DNA from: DAMCZI01 sp032095175
GTDB taxonomy: Bacteria; Bacillota; Clostridia; Clostridiales; Caloramatoraceae
Length of the DNA stretch: 46,539 nt
Reading direction: 5' to 3'
NCBI GenBank assembly: GCA_032095175.1
Contig: DAMCZI010000035.1
Coordinates: forward strand, 1-46,539
The first letter of the stretch is position 1; every line of letters begins with the position of its first letter. This document shows positions 40,173-46,539 of the stretch, piece by piece. The position numbers and the translations under genes were made by a program. Under the pieces are notes generated by a model that had not been told where the DNA came from, ran no database searches, and saw only the letters and a list, made by a program, of their open reading frames with translations.

Positions 40173-40622
40173 ATGAGAGCAGTTGTACAGAGAGTGGATT
40201 TTGCATCTGTTAAGGTTGATGGAGTAACAGTTGGAGAGATTAATAAGGGATTAATGATACTCCTTGGAGTAGAGGATGAAGATGGAGCTTTAGATGCTTC
40301 CTATCTTGCAGAAAAGATATCTAATTTAAGAATATTTGAGGATGAAGAAGAAAAAATGAATCTCTCCCTTATGGATATTAAGGGAGAGATGCTTGTTGTC
40401 TCCCAATTTACTCTTCATGGGGATTGCAGAAAGGGGAGAAGACCTAATTTTATGAAGGCTGCAAAGCCTAATATAGCTGAAGAGCTTTATTTGAAATTTG
40501 TAGAGGAATGCAAAAAATATATCAAAAGAGTTGAGATGGGGCAGTTTCAGGCTCATATGCTTGTTGAACTTGTAAATAATGGTCCTGTAACTCTTCTTAT
40601 TGATAGTAAAAAGACTTTTTAA
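40173..40622 (+). CDS. dtd: D-aminoacyl-tRNA deacylase
   Basis: A 149-residue Dtd: MRAVVQRVDFASVKVDG start, the catalytic SQFTLHGDC motif and the chiral-proofreading region MVELVNNGPVTLLID, which keeps the G-cisPro pair; the usual NDGPVT is NNGPVT here, a mild change. It removes D-amino acids from tRNA. Start follows AAGGAGTG. The relA-dtd order is standard. Confidence 0.95.
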   Translation: MRAVVQRVDFASVKVDGVTVGEINKGLMILLGVEDEDGALDASYLAEKISNLRIFEDEEEKMNLSLMDIKGEMLVVSQFTLHGDCRKGRRPNFMKAAKPNIAEELYLKFVEECKKYIKRVEMGQFQAHMLVELVNNGPVTLLIDSKKTF

Positions 40623-40634
40623 GGAGTGTTTTAA

Positions 40635-41252
40635 ATGATTATTGAAATGTTACCAGTTGGTGTTTTTCAAACAAATTGCTATGTAATTGGCGATGAAAAT
40701 ACAAAAATAGGAGCAGTTATAGATCCAGGTGGAGAGGGAGATAAAATACTTGATATATGCAAAAAACATGGTCTAAGTATTAAATACATCATTTTAACAC
40801 ATGGACATGGAGATCACATTGGAGGAGTAAGTAAAATAAAGGCTGAAACCGGTGCTATAGTACTTTTAAATGAAAAGGATGAATACCTTGTAAATGGAGC
40901 TACAAAGGAGCTTATTCCAATTTTAAGAAATATAAATTCCTTTGAGGCAGATGTGCATATAAAAGAAGGTGATGAGATAGAGATTGGAGATTTAAAACTT
41001 AAGGTACTTGAAACTCCAGGTCACACCCCAGGAGGGATTTCTCTTGCTTCTGATGATGTTGTGTTTACTGGAGACACATTGTTTCAGCGTTCCATTGGTA
41101 GAACAGACTTTGAATTTGGAAGCTTTGATGAGATTGTAAAGTCGATAAAAGAAAAGCTCCTTGTTCTACCTGAAGATACTAAGGTTTATCCTGGACATGG
41201 AGATGTAACTGTAATTGGATATGAGAAAAAATATAATCCTTTTGTAAGATAA
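40635..41252 (+). CDS. Metallo-beta-lactamase-fold hydrolase (glyoxalase II-like)
   Basis: A 205-residue MBL-fold protein: LTHGHGDHIGG (HxHxDH), ETPGHTPGG, FTGDTLF and YPGHGDVT supply the two-metal site. Small YcbL-type members are often called hydroxyacylglutathione hydrolases, but clostridia usually lack glutathione, so the substrate is open. The ATG follows AAGGAGTG, 12 bp after dtd. A stem AGTGCCA/TGGCACT follows the stop. Confidence 0.88.
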   Translation: MIIEMLPVGVFQTNCYVIGDENTKIGAVIDPGGEGDKILDICKKHGLSIKYIILTHGHGDHIGGVSKIKAETGAIVLLNEKDEYLVNGATKELIPILRNINSFEADVHIKEGDEIEIGDLKLKVLETPGHTPGGISLASDDVVFTGDTLFQRSIGRTDFEFGSFDEIVKSIKEKLLVLPEDTKVYPGHGDVTVIGYEKKYNPFVR

Positions 41253-41258
41253 TTAAAA

Positions 41259-41284
41259 GTGCCACTTGTCACGTGCCTGGCACT
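41259..41284 (+). terminator. Stem-loop after the MBL gene (weak terminator)
   Basis: AGTGCCA-cttgtcacgtgcc-TGGCACT lies 6 bp after the stop. No T-run follows, so it may be an RNA-stability element rather than a terminator. Confidence 0.5.
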
Positions 41285-41373
41285 AAGGATGTCTATATAA
41301 AAAATAATAAAAAATGATTTTGTGGGTAAAATAATATCAATGTAGTAATATTATGCAGCAGGGGGAATTTTAT

Positions 41374-41556
41374 ATGGTAAAGAGACGTTCCTTTTTAAAA
41401 TCCTCTTATTATGAAAACCCACAGGATAATTTTGATTATGATGCATATGTTGAAATGTCAGAAAGAGGTTATAAAGAAAGGCATATTGCCAATGAATTAG
41501 ATGTTAGTCAGAAATTTCTGACAAGCATTAAAAAACAGGAAGAAGAGGATTTTTAA
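41374..41556 (+). CDS. Small helix-turn-helix-like protein, function unknown
   Basis: A 60-residue basic-then-acidic protein. Residues about 31-55 (MSERGYKERHIANELDVSQKFLTSIKKQ) have the length and spacing of a helix-turn-helix, as in small DNA-binding or sporulation regulators. I do not recognise a named family. ATG at 41374 follows AGGGGGAA; an earlier ATG at 41353 lacks a site. It ends 6 bp before hemZ, so they are co-transcribed. Confidence 0.72.
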   Translation: MVKRRSFLKSSYYENPQDNFDYDAYVEMSERGYKERHIANELDVSQKFLTSIKKQEEEDF

Positions 41557-41562
41557 ATAAAT

Positions 41563-42996
41563 ATGATTAGAGTAAAACTTAGAGGGCATGACTTCAGATA
41601 TGAAGCCTATCAGATTATATCACTTTTCTATAGTAAAGAGGATATAGTATTTACAGATGATGAAAATGATATGGAAAGCATATTTGACAAAGAATCATCC
41701 TCAATAGAATGTGTGATTTATAAAGGCATGGGGGAAAGTATCAAAAGAAATATTAAGGTTAATCCAGAGAACAAGAAGGATATTAAAAATGCTATAAAGA
41801 TGACAATTTTAGGGTGCCTTGAGGAACATACTGGTGTAAAAATACCATGGGGTATACTTGTTGGGATAAGGCCAACAAAAATTGTTCATGAATATATCAA
41901 GAAGGGCTTTGATGATGAAGCTATAATAGGAGAGATCATCTCAAAATACAGCCTTTCTAATGAAAAAGCTAAACTTGCAGTGGAGGTTGCCCATAATGAA
42001 GAGAGATTTCTTACTACAAGGGGCAAGGGTCTTAGTCTTTATATTGGTATTCCCTTTTGCCCAACACGCTGCATTTACTGTTCATTTACATCAAACCCAG
42101 TTAAGGGAAATTCAAATCTTGTAGAGGAGTATCTAAATTGCCTTACAAAGGAGATAAACATAACCCTTCAACATATTAAAAAATCAGGTTTTTACATAGA
42201 TACTCTATATATGGGGGGAGGAACTCCAACAGCACTTTCGGCAAGCCAGATGGAAAGGCTTCTGAATACTGTAGGCTCCCATTTGAATTCTGATGATATA
42301 AGGGAAATTACAATAGAGGCAGGACGACCTGATTCTATAGACATGGACAAACTCTCTGTTATAAAGAATTTTGGATGTAAAAGAATAAGCATAAACCCAC
42401 AGAGCATGAATGATGAAACATTAAAGAGAATCGGAAGAATGCATTCTGTAAATGATGTTATTGAAAAGTACAATATGGCAAGAAGTGTAGGTTTCGATAG
42501 CATTAATATGGATATGATAATAGGACTGCCTGGTGAAGGAGAAGAAGAGGTTAAAAGAACAATGGCTTCACTTGAGAGGCTTTGTCCTGAGAATATAACA
42601 ATACATACCATGGCAGTTAAAAGAGCATCAATACTGAATGAAAAAGAGCATAATATAAGAAGCAGCAAGGCTGCATCAATGTATGAGATTGCAACAAGCT
42701 CTGCAAGTGCAATGGGAATGTACCCATATTACATGTACAGGCAAAAGAATATGGTTTCACCACTTGAAAACGTTGGATACTGTATGAAGGACAAAGAATG
42801 TATATATAATATTCAGATGATAGGTGAAAACATATCAATTATATCCTTTGGGGCTGATGCAGTAACAAAAATGGTTTTCCCAGAGGAAAACAGAATAGAA
42901 AGAGTAGCAAACCTAAAGGATGTAAGGGAATATATAAACAGAATTGATGAAATGATAGATAATAAGATAAACGCTATAAACATGTTGACAAAATAA
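41563..42996 (+). CDS. hemZ: Coproporphyrinogen III dehydrogenase-like radical SAM protein HemZ
   Basis: A 477-residue radical-SAM protein of the HemN/HemZ group. An N-terminal ~150-residue HemZ-specific domain precedes the cluster motif in GIPFCPTRCIYCSF (CxxxCxxC), then LYMGGGTPTALSA, EAGRPDSI and NMDMIIGLPGEGEEEV. HemZ proteins are annotated as anaerobic coproporphyrinogen oxidases, though many relatives have other roles; no other haem genes are here. The start has only a weak upstream GAGGAT. Its last codons hold the -35 box of the hisS promoter. Confidence 0.88.
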   Translation: MIRVKLRGHDFRYEAYQIISLFYSKEDIVFTDDENDMESIFDKESSSIECVIYKGMGESIKRNIKVNPENKKDIKNAIKMTILGCLEEHTGVKIPWGILVGIRPTKIVHEYIKKGFDDEAIIGEIISKYSLSNEKAKLAVEVAHNEERFLTTRGKGLSLYIGIPFCPTRCIYCSFTSNPVKGNSNLVEEYLNCLTKEINITLQHIKKSGFYIDTLYMGGGTPTALSASQMERLLNTVGSHLNSDDIREITIEAGRPDSIDMDKLSVIKNFGCKRISINPQSMNDETLKRIGRMHSVNDVIEKYNMARSVGFDSINMDMIIGLPGEGEEEVKRTMASLERLCPENITIHTMAVKRASILNEKEHNIRSSKAASMYEIATSSASAMGMYPYYMYRQKNMVSPLENVGYCMKDKECIYNIQMIGENISIISFGADAVTKMVFPEENRIERVANLKDVREYINRIDEMIDNKINAINMLTK

Positions 42997-43014
42997 CAGC
43001 TTTGGATATATAAT
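42985..43014 (+). promoter_or_regulatory. Promoter of the hisS-aspS operon
   Basis: TTGACA at 42985-42990 (inside the last codons of hemZ) and TATAAT at 43009-43014 with an 18-base spacer, just ahead of the T-box leader. Confidence 0.85.
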
Positions 43015-43021
43015 ACTTTCA

Positions 43022-43251
43022 TATTAGTGGCAGTGAAGGGGACTAGTAATCTTCACCACCAAACAGGGAGAATTCGCCTTGATTGAGAGCGTTTTCATGG
43101 TTAAGGAAGGATGAAGCACACCCTGGAGTTGATTGTTCGAAAGTAGTAGAACAATCCGTTTTCCGCGTTAAGGATTTGAGTGGGTTATTAAACCAATTAG
43201 GGTGGCACCACGGGTATACGCTCGTCCCTTTCGTCAGGGACGGGCTTTTTA
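43022..43251 (+). promoter_or_regulatory. T-box leader of hisS-aspS
   Basis: Stem I begins around GTGAAGGGGACTAGTAATC (GA/AGTA K-turn element). On its 3' side GAAG-CAC-ACCCTGGAGTTG places CAC (His) as the specifier by alignment with other T-boxes. The conserved T-box AGGGTGGCACCACGG lies at 43198-43212. The terminator is GCTCGTCCC-tttcgtca-GGGACGGGC with a T5 run at 43220-43251. Uncharged tRNA should stabilise the antiterminator and allow hisS-aspS transcription. Confidence 0.93.
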
Positions 43252-43272
43252 TATTGTTAAGGAGGGGTGAAA

Positions 43273-44532
43273 ATGTTAACAAAGGCACCAAGAGGTACAA
43301 AGGACGTGCTTCCACAGGAGGCTTATAAATGGCAGTATATTGAGAATGAAATAAGAAGAATTTGCAGTGAGTTTGGCTTTGGGGAAATAAGAACCCCTGT
43401 CTTTGAACATACAGAACTTGTACAAAGAGGTGTTGGTGAAACAACAGACATCGTTCAAAAGGAGATGTACACCTTTGAGGACAGAGGAGGAAGAAGCATT
43501 ACCCTTAAACCTGAGGGTACGGCACCAGCAGTAAGGGCTTTCATTGAGCATAATATATATACTGGTCCACAGCCAACAAAGCTGTTCTATATTACACCAG
43601 TATTTAGATATGAGAGACCACAAGCTGGTAGACTAAGAGAGCATCATCAGTTCGGTATAGAGCTTTTTGGAGCATCTGAGGCAGCTGCTGATGCTGAGGT
43701 TATTAGCCTTGCTATGACATTTATTGAAAGGCTTGGTATAGGAAATTTAAAAGTAAATCTAAACAGCATTGGATGTCCTGAGTGTAGAAAGAATTATAAT
43801 AATGCACTTAAGGAATATTTAAGTGAGAATTTAGATAAGCTTTGCACTACATGTAATGACAGGTTTGAAAAGAATCCACTTAGAATTCTTGATTGTAAAA
43901 ATCCTGATTGTGCAAAGATTGCAGAAGGTGCACCTGTTGTTTTAGACTACCTTTGTGATGACTGCAAGGTTCATTTTGAAGATTTAAAGGGACAGCTTAC
44001 AGCACTTGAAATACCATATGAAGTTGATCCACATATAGTAAGAGGCTTAGACTACTATACCAGAACAGTATTTGAAATAATATCCGAGAATATCGGGGCA
44101 AAGAGTACTGTTTGCGGAGGTGGAAGATATAATAATCTTATTAAAGAATGTGGTGGACCAGAGGTTCCAGCAGTAGGATTTGGACTTGGAATAGAAAGGC
44201 TTATATTAACACTTGAATCAAGAGGTATAAATATTCCTGAGCCAAAGGGTCCAAAGCTTTTTATTGCTTCACTTGGAGAGGGTGCGAAGATAGAAGCTTC
44301 AAGAATAGTTCTTTCACTAAGAAAATCGGGTATCTCTTGTGAAAGGGACTTATTATCAAGAAGCCTTAAGGCTCAGATGAAATATGCAAACAATATAAGA
44401 GCAGAATATGTAATAGTTCTTGGGGATGATGAGGTTAAATCAAATAGGGCAAAACTCAAGAACATGACTACAGGTGAAGATGTTGAAATAGAACTTACTA
44501 ATCTTGAGAACGAAATGAAGTCAAGATTTTAG
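43273..44532 (+). CDS. hisS: Histidyl-tRNA synthetase
   Basis: A 419-residue class II synthetase: KAPRGTKDVLP start, motif 1 near IRTPVFEHTELVQRGVGETTDIV, motif 2 FRYERPQAGRLREHHQFGIE, the histidine signature VRGLDYYTRTVFEI and motif 3 GFGLGIERLIL, with a C-terminal anticodon domain. The cysteine-rich insertion (CPECRKNYNNAL, CTTCNDRF, CLCDDCKVHF region) is typical of clostridial forms. ATG at 43273 is 7 bases from GGAGG; a nearer GTG in frame is too close. Confidence 0.96.
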   Translation: MLTKAPRGTKDVLPQEAYKWQYIENEIRRICSEFGFGEIRTPVFEHTELVQRGVGETTDIVQKEMYTFEDRGGRSITLKPEGTAPAVRAFIEHNIYTGPQPTKLFYITPVFRYERPQAGRLREHHQFGIELFGASEAAADAEVISLAMTFIERLGIGNLKVNLNSIGCPECRKNYNNALKEYLSENLDKLCTTCNDRFEKNPLRILDCKNPDCAKIAEGAPVVLDYLCDDCKVHFEDLKGQLTALEIPYEVDPHIVRGLDYYTRTVFEIISENIGAKSTVCGGGRYNNLIKECGGPEVPAVGFGLGIERLILTLESRGINIPEPKGPKLFIASLGEGAKIEASRIVLSLRKSGISCERDLLSRSLKAQMKYANNIRAEYVIVLGDDEVKSNRAKLKNMTTGEDVEIELTNLENEMKSRF

Positions 44533-44544
44533 GGAGGAGATACT

Positions 44545-46335
44545 ATGGGAGAAACTATAAAGGGTTTGAAAAGAACATGTATGTGTGGAACTCTAAATGA
44601 AGGTAGCGTAGGGGAAATTGTTACTGTAATGGGATGGGTTCAGAGAAGAAGAGACCTAGGAGGACTTATATTCGTAGATTTAAGGGACAGAACAGGTATT
44701 GTTCAGGTGGTTTTTGGTGAAGCAATTGATAACGAGGCATTTACTAAGGGACATGAAATAAGAAGTGAATATGTTTTAGCGGTTACAGGAGAGGTTGTAC
44801 TAAGAGAATCTCCAAATCCACAAATGCCTACAGGATTAATTGAAATAAAGGGAAAGAGTTTAAGGATTCTTTCAGAATCCGAAACTCCTCCTATCTACAT
44901 AAAGGAAAATCTTGATGCTGCTGAGCATATAAGATTGAAATACAGATATCTAGACCTTAGAAGACCTGATATGCAGAGAAACTTAATGGTAAGACACAGA
45001 ACTGCAAAGATAGTAAGGGACTTCATGGATGAAAATGGATTCTTGGAAATAGAAACACCTATGATGACAAAGAGTACTCCTGAAGGAGCAAGGGATTATC
45101 TTGTTCCAAGTAGAAATTTCCCAGGAAACTTCTATGCTCTGCCACAATCACCACAGCTGTTTAAGCAGCTTTTGATGGTTTCAGGAATGGATAGATATTT
45201 CCAGATTGTAAGATGTTTCAGAGATGAGGATTTAAGAGCTAACAGACAGCCTGAATTTACACAGATCGATATGGAGTTATCCTTTGTTGATGCTGATGAT
45301 GTTATGGAATTGAATGAAAGGCTTATGCAAAGAGTATTTAAAGAGGTAGTGGATGTTGATGTACAGCTTCCAATTCAAAGAATGCCATATAAAGAGGCAA
45401 TGGAGAGATTTGGCTCAGATAAGCCAGATATAAGATTTGATATGGAGCTTGTTAATATCTCAGACCTTGTTACAAACTGCGGCTTTAAGGTTTTCACTGA
45501 TGCTGTTAGTACCAATGGAAGCGTTAGAGGTATTAATGCAAAGGGATGTGCAGGCTTTGGAAGAAAGGAAATAGATAAACTAGGGGAGTTTGTAAAAACA
45601 TACAGGGCAAAGGGTCTTGCATGGATTGCAATTAAAGAAGATGAAATAAAATCTCCTATAGCAAAGTTCCTTACTGAAGAAGAGATGAAATCCATAATAG
45701 AGAGAATGGGAGGAGAAAAGGGAGACCTTCTTCTATTCGTAGCAGACAAGAATGATACTGTATTTGCTTCTTTAGGAGCTTTAAGACTTGAGCTTGCTAG
45801 AAAGTTAAATATAATCGGACCTGATAACAAGGATTTCAAATTCCTATGGGTTACTGAATTCCCACTTCTTGAGTTTGATGAAGAAGAAAACAGATATGTT
45901 GCAAAGCATCATCCCTTTACAATGCCAATGGAAGAGGATTTAGAATTCCTTGAAAGTGATCCTGGAAGGGTTAGAGCAAAGGCATATGATATTGTTTTAA
46001 ATGGTGAGGAAATTGGTGGAGGAAGTATAAGAATTCATGACACCAAGCTTCAGGAAAGAATGTTTAAGGCCCTTGGTTTTACAATGGAAAAGGCTTGGGA
46101 AAGATTTGGATTCCTGCTTGAAGCCTTTAAGTTTGGACCACCACCACACGGAGGACTTGCATATGGGTTAGATAGACTTATAATGTTCCTTACTGGAACT
46201 GAAAATATAAAGGATGTTATAGCATTCCCTAAGAACCAAAATGCAGCTGACCCAATGACAAATGCTCCATCAGATGTTGATGGTAAACAGCTTAGAGAGC
46301 TTGGAATTGAAATTATAAAAACTGAAGAGAAATAA
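44545..46335 (+). CDS. aspS: Aspartyl-tRNA synthetase
   Basis: A 596-residue bacterial-type AspRS: N-terminal OB-fold anticodon domain (TVMGWVQRRRDLGGLIFVDLRDRTG), motif 1 (FLEIETPMMTKSTPEGARDY), motif 2 (FRDEDLRANRQPEFTQID), the GAD insertion domain typical of bacterial enzymes, and motif 3 (AYGLDRLIMFLTG). It follows hisS by 12 bp with GGAGGAG upstream. Whether it is discriminating or also makes Asp-tRNA(Asn) cannot be read safely from sequence. Confidence 0.97.
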   Translation: MGETIKGLKRTCMCGTLNEGSVGEIVTVMGWVQRRRDLGGLIFVDLRDRTGIVQVVFGEAIDNEAFTKGHEIRSEYVLAVTGEVVLRESPNPQMPTGLIEIKGKSLRILSESETPPIYIKENLDAAEHIRLKYRYLDLRRPDMQRNLMVRHRTAKIVRDFMDENGFLEIETPMMTKSTPEGARDYLVPSRNFPGNFYALPQSPQLFKQLLMVSGMDRYFQIVRCFRDEDLRANRQPEFTQIDMELSFVDADDVMELNERLMQRVFKEVVDVDVQLPIQRMPYKEAMERFGSDKPDIRFDMELVNISDLVTNCGFKVFTDAVSTNGSVRGINAKGCAGFGRKEIDKLGEFVKTYRAKGLAWIAIKEDEIKSPIAKFLTEEEMKSIIERMGGEKGDLLLFVADKNDTVFASLGALRLELARKLNIIGPDNKDFKFLWVTEFPLLEFDEEENRYVAKHHPFTMPMEEDLEFLESDPGRVRAKAYDIVLNGEEIGGGSIRIHDTKLQERMFKALGFTMEKAWERFGFLLEAFKFGPPPHGGLAYGLDRLIMFLTGTENIKDVIAFPKNQNAADPMTNAPSDVDGKQLRELGIEIIKTEEK

Positions 46336-46346
46336 AATAGTATTAA

Positions 46347-46376
46347 ATGGCACCTAAAAAAGGTGCCATTTTTTTG
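46347..46376 (+). terminator. Terminator of hisS-aspS
   Basis: AATGGCACC-taaaaaa-GGTGCCATTTTTTT, 12 bp after aspS. Confidence 0.93.
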
Positions 46377-46451
46377 AATAAAATCGTGATTTATACAAAT
46401 AATATTACTATAGATAGTTGAAAATATGGTGTATTGGTGATATATTTATGT

Positions 46452-46539
46452 TAGGCACATTAAAAAAATAAATAAGTCAGCTTATTTGTCCTTTTAATTC
46501 TTTTGTCGTTACTCAATCACTTACATACAGTTAGTATGC
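46452..46539 (-). repeat. Family C palindromic element, copy C3 (cut by window end)
   Basis: The last 88 bp match the reverse complement of C1: TAGGCACATTAAAAAAAT, then CTTTTAATTCTTTTGTCGTTACTCAATCACTTACATAC. The other half lies beyond the window. Confidence 0.88.

Noticed and set aside
42192..42668. 158-residue minus-strand frame
   Set aside because: It is a shadow of hemZ with low-complexity Ser/Leu/Ile content.

Overview
The window is AT-rich DNA from a low-GC Firmicute, most likely a spore-forming, anaerobic Clostridium-type bacterium. The evidence is the gene order ruvCAB-queA-tgt-yajC-scfAB-secDF-recJ-apt-relA-dtd-hemZ-hisS-aspS, a SCIFF peptide with its radical-SAM maturase, a BofC-like sporulation protein, an NADH:rubredoxin-oxidoreductase-like flavoprotein, strong AGGAGG-type ribosome sites and an in-frame UGA that reads as selenocysteine.

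Layout. 1-555: end of an rRNA operon (23S tail, 5S, tRNA-Asn, a decayed tRNA copy). 550-4063: a small membrane protein, a cytoplasmic parvulin, and on the minus strand hpt and a B12-riboswitch-controlled pair (cblT-cblS, alpha-ribazole salvage). 4264-6069: HflX with an unusual N-terminal JAMM-like domain. 6355-8492: a SatD/DUF3307 operon facing a second, single-domain SatD gene whose promoter carries three 18-bp palindromes at an exact 29-bp period. 8590-9225: tRNA-Gln(CTG) repeats with a 100-N assembly gap inside the first copy. 9287-17000: metabolic and single genes (mtaD, an alkaline-phosphatase-fold membrane protein, a TIM-barrel protein, a flavoprotein, a zinc ribbon, a nucleotidyltransferase, DegV). 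16829-24192: a MocR regulator, two DUF1858 genes (one a selenoprotein), a HEAT-repeat protein, YigZ, a CoA-binding protein, two half-size TSUP permeases, nadE and a YebC-family regulator. 24460-46335: a long, mostly co-directional housekeeping block (bofC-like, ruvCAB, queA-tgt, yajC, scfAB, secDF, recJ-apt-relA-dtd, MBL hydrolase, hemZ, then hisS-aspS behind a T-box).

The most unusual features are these. (1) A DUF1858 selenoprotein gene at 18481-18672, which ordinary gene calling would cut to 31 residues. Its UGA sits at the second cysteine of the CxxC kept by the neighbouring paralogue, followed by a SECIS-like hairpin that the paralogue lacks. (2) About 13 palindromic mini-elements of at least four families (called A to E here) fill the intergenic spaces. 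Families A and B are inserted into each other reciprocally with TA target duplications, family A has a conserved two-hairpin fold with complementary loops and compensatory changes, and several elements sit exactly on stop codons. (3) The SatD proteins look like divergent class III nucleotide-cyclase palm domains, one of them coupled to a membrane protein.
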